DNA from: Lithodes maja
Lineage: Eukaryota; Arthropoda; Malacostraca; Decapoda; Lithodidae
DNA length: 64,000 nt
Assembly (NCBI GenBank): GCA_037953745.1
Contig: JBAKBP010003220.1
Span: 62,001 to 126,000, forward strand
Reading direction: 5' to 3'
Part shown: positions 50,601-59,646 of the stretch, piece after piece
Layout: every line of letters begins with the position of its first letter
Numbering within the stretch: position 1 is the first letter of the stretch
Program-made: the position numbers and the translations under genes
Notes under the pieces: generated by a model
What the model was told of the DNA's origin: nothing
What the model saw: only the letters and a program-made list of their open reading frames with translations
Database searches by the model: none

Positions 50601-52960
50601 TTCCCCAGCCTAAACCGCAATAGATGTTGGGACAGGTCCGACACCATGGACGGACCTGTCAACAGGCAGTCATTTAGACTGGGTTGTTGTCCTTGGTGGG
50701 CAGAACAGTCATACACCACCCGTATTGGTGTGGTGACGCTGTCTTTCTTTACCCCATGATGGGCCAGATAGTGAACCCTACCCTTCTTACACAGTTCCCT
50801 GACATCGACTCTCTCTATAAAGCCCCTATCCTCATAACTCCGAAATACATCGTCATACGCCTGGCGCGTGCTCGGTTCGTTAGACAATTTCCGCTGCAAT
50901 GCGCGCAAGCGACCTAATGCCAAACCATAGTTGGTAGGCAGGCTTATCTCACTGTTCTTCCAGGGTAAACTAACTTTATATTGCTTGTCTGAGGCACAGT
51001 AGCACACAGACTCGTCAAACCTTTGTAGCGCAACTTCCGAGTCATAATCAGTCTCCATAGGATTAATGCCTATGTGATCCAATCTCCACAGTCGTTCCAG
51101 GTCGAACTCGGCAGCCATCTTAGGGTCACTAGGTTGGGAATCCTCCCTTCCCAACTCCTCTGCCGCGGTTACATTGACTCTATATATCGAGACCGTGTCG
51201 ACCAGGACCTTTGACTGTGTAGTATGCACCTTTCCGCTCATGCAGTATCCAAATTTAGTGGGGATTAAAACTACACCACACATCTTTTTAAATCCAGGGT
51301 ATACTACTTCATAATAATGATCTACACCAAGTAGAACATGCACCTCACTCTGATTTCCCATGGGATCTGACAAGTTAACCCCTATGCTACGTAATGCGTG
51401 TTCCACCTTCTTCACACCCACAGATACATATTCTGGTAGGGTGTCTACTACGATACAAGTCATAAAGTACCGGTTTTTACGATAGAAATATGAAATCTCC
51501 GCTATCTCGTAGTCTTGTTTATCAGTAACCTCTGTGAAGCCCTGTAATCGAAGAGTCTCAGCCCCTACGATTCGGTGCTTCAGTCCCACTAGTACGGACC
51601 TCTTTATAAAGGAACGTTGAGACCCTTGATCTAGAAGTACCCGACAAACTTTGTTACTGTCATTACCTTCCATGGGAATCTGTATTGTGGGCAATATAGT
51701 GGTGTCTTGCGTGCTACCTAGTGTCACAGTTGTAGTACCCTCATTTTTGACGTCTTTGACTTTATCCGCTGTAGGACACAACTTATCAAAGTGATGTCCT
51801 TTGCAGTGCCGACAGGGCCTTAAGTATGTAGCAGTACATTGTCCCTGCTTACCATGTTCCCCACTTAGACAACCTACACATAGCTTCAATCTTTTCGCCT
51901 GTGCTAGTTTTGTCTCATTTGTTGGGTATTTTATGCAGAAACTCCATTTATGTTTGTTGTTACATAGCTTACATAGAATCTGAGCAGGTTTCTTATACAC
52001 ACCCTCTTTCTTTACTTTAGTCCCCACTGTCATGCTTATTGTTCCCCTCTTCTCCACATTCTCACTCCCTCCCAACACATACATTCTCCCTTTGTTCAAC
52101 TGTAGATTATTGATCTCCTTGCTGAACTGAGTTTTGAACTCCCCCAGTTCAAATGATCTTACCTTATCAAGTATTGCCATAGGAAGCTTCTGCCGCAAGA
52201 TAATGACTATCATTTCCTGCGTGGTAAGCCCTAGGGTGTCTAGCGATCGAGTATGGCACTCCATATTTGCCCTGAAGTTTGTCAACTCATCAACCTTATA
52301 CTGTGGTTCTGCGAGCCCCAACAAGGCAACGACATGGGCCATCTTCAACTGCTCTCTATCCCCGTATGTGGACTCTAATAAGTGTACCGCTTCAAGATAA
52401 CTACCACCCACTACTGCAAAACCCTCTATTAAATGTAAGGCCTCTCCTTCCATTTGTCCCTTCAGATAGTGAAACTTGCGGACATTATCCAAAGAGGATT
52501 CATGAACCGTAGATCGAAATACGTCCCAGAAAGCTAACCACTCGGTTAACCTGCCCCCAAATGTAGGAAGATTGAGCTTTGGGAGGTGTACAGTATGTTT
52601 TGGGTCAGCCCTTCTATGGGCCTCATTATCGCCTCCCTTCTTACTTGCGACAGCACGCTGTAATAGGCGCTTCGCTCTAAAGACAGGTTCGTCATAGAGG
52701 GCGCGATTATCACACTCTGTAATTATCTCTGCCTCCTCTATCATGTCAGCCACAATCACCTCACTCAGAGCCGTAATACGACCGTGGGTAGCCTGGACGT
52801 TATCTAATCTGGCCTCCATTTCCTCTAGATCAGCAGTAGTGATGAAAGTGTTTAAGTCCACTATTAGCCTATTTAATACTCCCCGAAGTCCCGCCCTTTG
52901 ATTTTTAGGGGCTTTGATCAGCACCCCACTAGACGGTGTCTCTTTATCGTTTTTATCCAT
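47672..52960 (-). CDS. gag-pol: BEL/Pao Gag-Pol polyprotein, intact, 1762 residues
   Basis: A single uninterrupted frame encodes particle protein and all replication enzymes. A DUF1759-type Gag begins near residue 125 (LPKLNLPTFGGRLTEW). Three zinc knuckles lie at about 330-393 (CKLCNNKHKWSFC, CVGCLSGEHG, CRHCKGHHFDKLC). The A17-type protease has LLDQGSQRSF near 440. The RT runs from about 745 (VVYDCSAHQG) to a catalytic box LYIDNLQGT near 866, where BEL usually shows YVDD or YVDN. RNase H has TFCDASATAYG near 1035 and CDSQVALNW near 1107. The integrase finger is near 1345-1390, and its DD-E is VGLDYT, LSDNAPTY and GGMWERC (about 1412, 1470, 1517). A DUF5641-type C-terminus lies near 1655-1700. 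It starts at ATG 52960, 215 bp after the ORF1 stop. Confidence 0.95.
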   Translation of the reverse strand: MDKNDKETPSSGVLIKAPKNQRAGLRGVLNRLIVDLNTFITTADLEEMEARLDNVQATHGRITALSEVIVADMIEEAEIITECDNRALYDEPVFRAKRLLQRAVASKKGGDNEAHRRADPKHTVHLPKLNLPTFGGRLTEWLAFWDVFRSTVHESSLDNVRKFHYLKGQMEGEALHLIEGFAVVGGSYLEAVHLLESTYGDREQLKMAHVVALLGLAEPQYKVDELTNFRANMECHTRSLDTLGLTTQEMIVIILRQKLPMAILDKVRSFELGEFKTQFSKEINNLQLNKGRMYVLGGSENVEKRGTISMTVGTKVKKEGVYKKPAQILCKLCNNKHKWSFCIKYPTNETKLAQAKRLKLCVGCLSGEHGKQGQCTATYLRPCRHCKGHHFDKLCPTADKVKDVKNEGTTTVTLGSTQDTTILPTIQIPMEGNDSNKVCRVLLDQGSQRSFIKRSVLVGLKHRIVGAETLRLQGFTEVTDKQDYEIAEISYFYRKNRYFMTCIVVDTLPEYVSVGVKKVEHALRSIGVNLSDPMGNQSEVHVLLGVDHYYEVVYPGFKKMCGVVLIPTKFGYCMSGKVHTTQSKVLVDTVSIYRVNVTAAEELGREDSQPSDPKMAAEFDLERLWRLDHIGINPMETDYDSEVALQRFDESVCYCASDKQYKVSLPWKNSEISLPTNYGLALGRLRALQRKLSNEPSTRQAYDDVFRSYEDRGFIERVDVRELCKKGRVHYLAHHGVKKDSVTTPIRVVYDCSAHQGQQPSLNDCLLTGPSMVSDLSQHLLRFRLGKYAYTSDIEKAFLMVKLKEEDRDVTRFLWFGDISDSESPIIIYRFRVVLFGATCSQFLLNATIRKHLADTHEDTSKLSRGLYIDNLQGTSDSQNDLLCAYWQARRLFADAHLFLREWVTNSEDLQSLIQVDGTASLNQEKSRNLGMIWQPKHDILTYQTRSFAQQTGAHTKRSLLSKVAQFFYPLGLALPVTIRARILMQEVWRRKIGWDDSLPEDLNNQGTLLLNEYAILCTKPIPRKVAAFGDVTLHTFCDASATAYGVAIYVVTSFGAHLVTARAKVAPVKKVTIPKMELTAMLLLARLVQHVRAAYESESNIEIVHVWCDSQVALNWIHSKKSLPVYVRNRVDEIRALLPDVAYHYVNTKENPSDLITRGIMASQLMKSELWWHGPKWLLHESEWTIWHAVGEGLLPLETVAVTAQPNEPPGPIMKWARFGDYNKLVRVVAWVLRYVSNLKLKVTGQLCNRGHNIDAREFKAAEVTLIKWVQIETFSNELESLKSSNKTLMPNIVRQLRLHLDNGLIRCEGRLKWSGVPDSTNRPILMPTRHHVTDLLIIRAHREVKHYGVCHIISNLRLTWWIPRVRQVARRVVRKCVICQRLKGKPYATGPAPPLPECRVKHVEPFQAVGLDYTRALKTREHEKVYILLFTCATSRAVHLELCDNMSSEEFMLAFRRFCARRSFPQLILSDNAPTYVQASKYLKDMSSDPAIITFLGEKKCEWRFIPVKAPWFGGMWERCVGIVKSGLRAVVGCALLKKSELTTVLTEIKAVVNDRPLTYVYTDLQEPLPLTPAHLLYGKPLTAFPSDFQSIVELEDPSLYSEVAVSKRYQYISRIIEDFRKRWISEYLLALRERSVTPSGRPTAPTVGEVVLIKEDSPRLYWKLGRVLEVYKGADSVERVALLKTATGTTVRPIARLYALELDSALQSEAPPVIAGSEDSPRNDSPLTDGDHSRTGTRPRRAAAGAVDLWRQKIASGQL

Positions 52961-53175
52961 TTTGCATGCGAGCCTATAGGCTATGTATCTAAATGTTACG
53001 TTACAAAAACAACGGCCAAATAATAGTCTAATTAAGAGACGCCAACCGGCGGACTTCTATGTTATGGAGAAAAAATAGTACACTAAATAGCAATACCTAC
53101 TAATGGATCATATTGAACAAGAAAAAATGTTAGGTCAGGTCATATGTCACAGGAAGTCTGAAACGGAAAAGAAAA

Positions 53176-53274
53176 TTACTGGGGAAAGATGATGGGTGGG
53201 AAGCAGGACTTAGGCAGGCGCAACGATACAACCCCGGCGTCCCTCTCTAGCCAACGCTTCGTTAGCCCTACAAT
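53176..53274 (-). CDS. ORF1 of BEL element D, C-terminal part
   Basis: 33 codons ending at the stop 53178-53176, in phase with the 5' part at 61496-62098 once element E and one CTTC copy are disregarded (603 + 99 = 702 nt, divisible by three). The tail reads KRWLERDAGVVSLRLPKSCF then PPIIFPQ and matches the remnant in C. The end TTTTCTTTTCCGTTTCAG just downstream (53158-53175) looks like a splice acceptor before gag-pol. Confidence 0.75.
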   Translation of the reverse strand: MVGLTKRWLERDAGVVSLRLPKSCFPPIIFPQ

Positions 53275-53278
53275 CTTC

Positions 53279-55127
53279 TGTTACGACCGGGCACTCGGGT
53301 ACACTAGGGCTCTTACACAGGACTCGAGTATGGCTCGCTGCCACAACGGAAACACACGATCCCAACCCCAGAGTACTGCCAGCCGAACAAAAAACGCCAC
53401 TACCCTCCAGAGTTCTATCTGCTATAACGGGGTATACAAGAACTCGGTACTAGCGTTTCACACAACAGACTAATAACAAGACGGGAGTTATCTAGTCTGG
53501 TCAACAATCAAACAAAGAAGAAAGTACTACAACACTAAAGAATAGTGTTGGCCGAAGCCGAAGTAATCCACCCTTGAACTAAGAACTTAAGAAGTCCTCC
53601 ACCCTCTACTTCGGATCGGCACTATTACGTTACGTTAAACAATAGTCCTCGAGCATCAAGCAAGGAATCTTCTGATAAGTTAGATGCTTCTCGAATACTC
53701 ATAAGAAGTAAGTATCGGATTTTGAACAGCAATTTAATGAATAACTCACTGGTAATTAAAGGCTTTAAATTGACATAAGAAGAATTATAAGAATAAACAA
53801 TAGGATATGGCAAACATTAAGAAGAAGTACTCCGACAATGCACTGGCAATAGCCTACTAAGATTGTGCTCGTGGGCCACTAATCTCTGAAGTAGCTAAGC
53901 GTGCCACACATGAAATCAATAGTGCTTAAACAATAATATACATAAGGAGAAGCTTCAATACTATGCTGTATCTGCTGGTCGAGCAAAGTCTAGCTGGGAT
54001 ATCTAAGGTTAAGAGACAATGGCTGAGCAAGCGGCTCGTAGCCTAGCGAGGTCCTTAAGACTGTGCGGCCAAATTACGGTAATTGACGGGATGCTCTCTT
54101 GAGAGATCCAGATCACTAGTATCTGGTTCTCTCCTGGCGATCCTCTCAAAGTCAAGCAAATGAGATAGCACAGTGTTGGGTGGCACAGGCAAAAGCCCTC
54201 ACTCGCAACACAGTGCTAAACTCCCACGGTACACAATCAAAAAGACCCCCTAGGCTTCCCACGTCTCCGTTGCAATTGTGCTGGTTCAACCAACCTAGCA
54301 CTCATAGGAAATCACAACTCGAGGAACCCTATCCCAGTCTAGCATTACCTAAACCAGCAGAAAACAGGAACATGAATAATAGTACACAGGGAAATGCATA
54401 TACGAGTGCAACAAACATCAATCAATCCTATTCTAGTTAACCCTTCCAAAAATAGGCTATCTAACAGGCACTTATCTCGTGAGAACTCAAGCGATAATAC
54501 TTTGGCTGACTAAATCTGCACCAAAGGGGTCATTGAGGTTATAAACAGGGACGAGAAGAGAAGAAGGTAGGCTGTTCAGAGAGTAGAGAAAGTTCACATC
54601 AGTCGGAAGAATATGGATAGTTGCAAGGGATATGAGAGGTCGCTTTGCCTGATGAGTTCTGAAGAATTGTGGCGAGGACCTCTCTTTTTATACTCGGCCC
54701 TGTAGCGAGCATATCGCCAACACTAAGGACCGCCCACTGGCAATCATGACGTCATATACTCTCTCAATCTGGGATCGACAAAGAACTTCCCACGCGCTGA
54801 AAGGGAGGAAGGGAGGAAGGGAGGAGGGAGTTAGGCCTACACACCTCGTGGCGCGCTCACTGATCCCCCGCCACGTAATATCTCTCCTCTCATCATTACA
54901 TACAAGTCCCACACACAATACTTATATCTAATGATATAAAATAGAACTCGTTGACTTAGAAGAAAACAAAATACATAATGATAATACTTATAGTACAACG
55001 GTTCACATAAACTGAGTTAGGAAACTCTACACAGACTACAGCCAAAGTTCCTGCCCTGACGATCCTAGCGAGGGTGGGGCCTGACTGGGCGTTCTGTACA
55101 GCATGCTCATACTCGACATGCGTCACA
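53279..55127 (-). repeat. 3' LTR of element E
   Basis: Plus-strand ends are TGTTACGACCGGGC and CATGCGTCACA. TGACGTCA is at 54747-54754 and a TATAAAAAG box at 54692-54684 (minus strand). The purine-rich tract follows at 55128-55140. Confidence 0.95.
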
Positions 55128-55611
55128 CCTCCCCCAAGATTTTACTTGCTCAACCCTGAGCTAAAATCTGATATACAGAACCCCATCAAACCCCTCACAC
55201 CCAGCGACCGCATGGCACTAAAACAACGCTGAGTTTATCACTAAAACACATCTTATAAAACAAAAAATTCACATTTCATAACTCCTCCCAACAATAGTAA
55301 AAGACACAATATCATGCTCCCAGAGCGAGCTTACAGCAGCTCAGCCGTTTGATAGTTCGTGGACTACTCAAACCTTATAGGCTATGACAAACTTATACAA
55401 TTATCTTCATCAAAAAGAAGAGTTTTTATATGATTTTTATATTTTAATATGTTTTTTTCGGCTGCACTATAAGGGCAGCCTATTTTCTTCTATACCAAAC
55501 GCTCAACAATCCTGCTTTACGACCCAATACGCTGGGCTACAACCGCGAGCCAACAAGCACCAAGCGCAAAATACTACTCAAACCAAAGCAGGAGGCTACC
55601 CGTGTGTCAAT
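55128..55611 (-). other. polypurine tract and 3' untranslated interior of element E
   Basis: CTTGGGGGAGG on the element strand abuts the LTR. The rest has no coding sequence but shares blocks with A and B (GCTGGGCTACAACCGCGAGC on the plus strand, GGCTACCCGTGTGTCAAT). Confidence 0.7.
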
Positions 55612-58600
55612 TTACCCAGGATCATATACCCCTGAACGACCACATGCAACCTCGTTGTCACAACCGGCAATATGGCTTATGTCCAGGTTATATACCAATA
55701 ACCTTAGTGACCACCTGGTCAGCCTCATATTCCGATTGTGAAACGGGTCCAAGATCTTGAGAGGGTAATGATCTGGGTAAACTACACCGACCGGACCATA
55801 GGCTGGAACATAGATCTCGAAATGCCCCAGCGCATCATTGTCCTTTTCACTTTCATTCATCAGGCTCTGACACGTTGCTGGTGCATTCTTAAGTCCGTAG
55901 GGCATAACATTGCACTGGTAGGTACTCCCGTCCACAACAAAACCACATACCTCTCCAGCACGCTCGGACAAAGCTACAAGCAACGACCACTCACGACATT
56001 CCTCATCCCTCAGAGCCTTCGTCCACACGTAATCCAGCTCTGCTTGCACCATAGGCTGTCGAGCAGGATTTATACGGCAGGGAATTAAACTGAGCCTTGC
56101 ACTATCTCCAGCCTGCATGTCGGATTCTACCCCGTACCTCAGGCCTGGAGAAGCAACAAACATGCGAAAGTACTGCCATAGCCTAGTAAATAACTGCCTT
56201 GCACTGTCTCCACGAACAACATGCCTTGTGCCCTCCCACAACCCAGCCGAGACCGCAGCTTCTAACCTGTAGTCTCCCTCCTTCTCCACCTTCGTCCCTA
56301 GAACAGCCAGGTCATGAGAGGGACAATCAGTACCACCCGTGCAGTCACTCCCACAGTTCATTATAGCTAAGGCTTCCCCGCCGATACCGTACATGCGCAC
56401 CCCCACATTCCTTGTGACGACATCTGCCTGCGCAGCATCACCGCTTTTAGCGACATGGCCAGATACAGTCGGTCTGTGGTAGGGCTGTTGCATTAGACTA
56501 GAGCAGCATTGGGAGGCTATGTGACGACCGGGCACTGCGATACCACAGCCGACCCTACCAATCTGCTCAATGTCCTCCTTTTGACCACCACCCTTGGCAG
56601 CCATGGGTCGACCCTGACCTGGCAACCATGCCAAGGCCTCGTCGCCCACCTTAAACCACCGAAACAACGAGGCTAACGGTCTTTTAACAGTCACATGACC
56701 TGCCTGCGGAACATCTCGCACCGCCCGAGTTGTGAGACTCAGGGGCTCGGCACGACCAGTGGGGTATGGACCGAGCTGGTGCTGGAGTGCTGCACACTGC
56801 TGCTCAGGCAGGTGCTCTAGCACTTCCACAGCCACCAGACTCGTGTCCCCCGCCCACTGCTTCGCCGAGACATGACAATCCCTACTCTCCTCCACCTGTG
56901 CCCTACTGCCCCCCTCTCCTTCTCCACCTTGGCCGCGGCAGACCAACGCAGGGACAGTAGGCTGCTCAGGTGGTTGCCTCACAAACTCCTCCAACAGGTT
57001 CACATGACATGCTTCCCCGTCCTCGTGTTTAATCTCGACAGCACCATTACCACACTTTTGAACTTCCGGATCCTCCAACTGCAGTTTACAAATATCTGAG
57101 GGAACCAACCTGTCTAGATGCTTCCGAAGCAACCCAAGTCCTCCCCCAATATCAAACTGAGCAACCCTTTTTTCTCTCCGTGTGTAACGTTGCTGCCTCG
57201 GAGTCTCTTCCTGCCCTACCTCCTCACTAGCTGTGACAGGTCCTGGGGCCTCTCCAGACTCTAACATAGGTGCCAATACTGAATCAACCAGGAGAGCCGC
57301 CGAGTCAAAACTCTTAAAACCAACTCCAGCTTTAGCCTCCTCCTGTTGATCGTTCCTCTGCTGGTCTGAAGACGGAGGACTAGGCTGTGACACTTTAGCT
57401 GCCCGAGCTCGGGTGACAACACACGCCATGGGTTGTGCCTGGCACCGCTCGACACACTCTTGCTCTCCCCCACTCACGTCGGCCGTCCTCTCGGCAACGA
57501 CTAAGGGTAGAACCTCAGAAGCGGGCATTGCAAAGTCGTTACCGAGAAGAAGGTCGACGCCCTCCACTGGCAGTTTCTCCACAATCCCAACATCCAATTC
57601 ACGTGTCACACCATCCACCTCCAACTCCAACCGCACCAGCGGGTATGACCGAGTTGCATTAATACCCTGCACCACTACCACCCGAGCCGCATTTATAGGG
57701 TAGCCAGTCAAATTGTTCATCAGAGTCTGGGAAGCACCTGTATCACGCAAGACCTCTACTCCATGCTTGCGCCCCGCCCACATCACGCAACCCCGTCCTC
57801 TATGGTCGCAAAAAACATCCTGAGCAGGGTTCGAGCCTCCCAGGTGCTTCTGCATTGGCTGTGCCTCAGCCTCTGACGAACTGCCCCGGGCAAACTCAGA
57901 AGACTTCGGAGACACACCAATGTTGCAGGCCAAAGACACAGCTGCTGTAGGTGGTTTGCTAGGACAGACTCTTGCAAAGTGCCCCTTTTCATGACAAAGA
58001 TAACACTCCAACTCCCCTCTGGGCTTCCCTTGGTACTGGGAAGGGCCCGGCCCCTTCTTAAATGGGACGGTGTTAGTCTTGTGGTCAGTCTTGGTATCAT
58101 AGCTCTTGTACTTGTTTGCATAATGTATATCACTAACTCGGGGGGGTGGGGTGTCACGCCCCTTGTTACCTGCCTCACTACGCTGGGCAGACCCGCACCC
58201 ACGAATTAATGATAGCCGGAGGTCAGCCATCTCAGCTGCCTCCTGTAGAGTTTTAGGGTTCTTTTCTTTAATAGTTAAAGTCATATCTGCACCAGTACAC
58301 TTATAAAACTGCTCGAGCAGAAACAGCTCAGTCAACTGTTCGGCCGTCTCAGCTTTCTCAGAACGTGTCCAGTTAGCAAGTGCATCTTTTAAGTCCCGGG
58401 CATGTTCAAGAAAGGTCGCCTCCCTAGTCTTCGTAACACCCCGAAACTTCAATCGATATGTTTCTGGTTGCAACTCGTATGCCCGTAGGACAGCTCTCTT
58501 CAATACTGGGTAGTCAATGCAAGACTCTAAAGGCAGTGCATCATAAGCCTTCAGACCCTTACCCGTAAGTCTTGAGGAGACTAGAGCTGCCCACTTCTCT

Positions 58601-59433
58601 TCAGGCCAATTATGCTCCCTACACTTCTTCTCAAAACGATTAAAAAATTCTGTGACTTCAGTTTCACTAAATGCCGGCACCAATTTGACTAAGTGGGACA
58701 AGGACTGTTCTCTTACTTGGCCCTCCCGGCCCATCCGAATCCCTGTCGACTCTGCACGAGTCTTATCTAAGTCTATCTGAGCACGATATTTCTCTGAGTC
58801 GTACCTAAGCTCAGCCTCGTGCCTCCTAGTCTCATTCTCCGCCTCAATCTCATGCCTCCTAGTCTCATTCTCCTGCCTCCTAGTCTCATTCTCCATCTCC
58901 TGCTTCCTAGCCTCATTCTCCATCTCCTGCTTCCTAGCCTCATTCTCCATTTTAGCAAGCTCGAGTTTAAATATCATCTCAGGAGACAGGCCGGAAGAGG
59001 GAGCTGCCACTACTGAAGGAGGGGGGGCAAGAACTGGGGAACCACCATACGCACCGCCCGAGGGCACTCCAATCTTCCAATGCTCATCCCTCTGTGGGAG
59101 AGTGCTAACCTCCGGCAACTGAGTGGACGGCACTGTGGGAGTCGAGTGAGAGGGGATCTGGGGAGGAACCCCCCCAAACGCCCTCTCCTCCGAAACCCCA
59201 TGTCGCCCACGCAACACCCAGGAAATCAGCTCCCCCTTGGACATCCCTCCTACATTGGATAGACCCAAAACCTTGGCTATCAGGTGCAAGCCATAAACAT
59301 TCACCCCAGTCAGCCTCTCCTCCGTCACGTGGTACTGCTTACTCACAAAAAGTCTAGCATCCTCCTCACTAGTTACTAACGGCACCTCCTCAAATAGCAT
59401 CTCTCGCTCCTCGTCAATACTAGGGCACGACAT
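55612..59433 (-). CDS. gag-pol: chimeric Gag-Pro-Pol ORF of element E
   Basis: The frame is open for 1283 codons counted from the upstream ATG at 59463; MSCPSIDEE at 59433 matches the Gag start of A/B better. Gag has a repeated charged coiled coil (MENEARKQE units, about 58800-58970), a SCAN-like capsid (FFNRFEKKCREHNWP, RAYELQPETYR, LFLLEQFY) and knuckle CYLCHEKGHFARVC. Gag and protease (LRDTGASQTLM near 57745) share one frame with no G8 stop. Then come stitched pieces: integrase C-terminus (CHVNLLEEF), linker, an integrase finger-like piece (DVPQAGHVTVKRPLASLF), an unrecognised segment, an RT piece (NVMPYGLKNAPATCQSLMN) and an RNase H tail. The RT YxDD and integrase DD-E are absent. Confidence 0.85.
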   Translation of the reverse strand: MSCPSIDEEREMLFEEVPLVTSEEDARLFVSKQYHVTEERLTGVNVYGLHLIAKVLGLSNVGGMSKGELISWVLRGRHGVSEERAFGGVPPQIPSHSTPTVPSTQLPEVSTLPQRDEHWKIGVPSGGAYGGSPVLAPPPSVVAAPSSGLSPEMIFKLELAKMENEARKQEMENEARKQEMENETRRQENETRRHEIEAENETRRHEAELRYDSEKYRAQIDLDKTRAESTGIRMGREGQVREQSLSHLVKLVPAFSETEVTEFFNRFEKKCREHNWPEEKWAALVSSRLTGKGLKAYDALPLESCIDYPVLKRAVLRAYELQPETYRLKFRGVTKTREATFLEHARDLKDALANWTRSEKAETAEQLTELFLLEQFYKCTGADMTLTIKEKNPKTLQEAAEMADLRLSLIRGCGSAQRSEAGNKGRDTPPPRVSDIHYANKYKSYDTKTDHKTNTVPFKKGPGPSQYQGKPRGELECYLCHEKGHFARVCPSKPPTAAVSLACNIGVSPKSSEFARGSSSEAEAQPMQKHLGGSNPAQDVFCDHRGRGCVMWAGRKHGVEVLRDTGASQTLMNNLTGYPINAARVVVVQGINATRSYPLVRLELEVDGVTRELDVGIVEKLPVEGVDLLLGNDFAMPASEVLPLVVAERTADVSGGEQECVERCQAQPMACVVTRARAAKVSQPSPPSSDQQRNDQQEEAKAGVGFKSFDSAALLVDSVLAPMLESGEAPGPVTASEEVGQEETPRQQRYTRREKRVAQFDIGGGLGLLRKHLDRLVPSDICKLQLEDPEVQKCGNGAVEIKHEDGEACHVNLLEEFVRQPPEQPTVPALVCRGQGGEGEGGSRAQVEESRDCHVSAKQWAGDTSLVAVEVLEHLPEQQCAALQHQLGPYPTGRAEPLSLTTRAVRDVPQAGHVTVKRPLASLFRWFKVGDEALAWLPGQGRPMAAKGGGQKEDIEQIGRVGCGIAVPGRHIASQCCSSLMQQPYHRPTVSGHVAKSGDAAQADVVTRNVGVRMYGIGGEALAIMNCGSDCTGGTDCPSHDLAVLGTKVEKEGDYRLEAAVSAGLWEGTRHVVRGDSARQLFTRLWQYFRMFVASPGLRYGVESDMQAGDSARLSLIPCRINPARQPMVQAELDYVWTKALRDEECREWSLLVALSERAGEVCGFVVDGSTYQCNVMPYGLKNAPATCQSLMNESEKDNDALGHFEIYVPAYGPVGVVYPDHYPLKILDPFHNRNMRLTRWSLRLLVYNLDISHIAGCDNEVACGRSGVYDPG

Positions 59434-59636
59434 ACTGAAGTTCACAAAAAATTCTCGAGACAAAAGTGTTAAACTCCCTTATGTAAGCACTAATTACTAA
59501 ATTAACTGGAGTCTCTTAAATGCTCTCCTAATTGCCTTAAAAAAAAAAATATTCTTCAATATGTACTCTAAAGTACCAACAAACAAATGTTGTACAACTC
59601 TGCAAAAAATTATACTGTTCACAAAATCCTAAGCAA

Positions 59637-59644
59637 GGTCGCCA
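59637..59644 (-). other. primer-binding site of element E
   Basis: GGTCGCCA on the plus strand (TGGCGACC on the element strand), two bases from the 5' LTR, identical to A and B. Confidence 0.6.
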
Positions 59645-59646
59645 TT

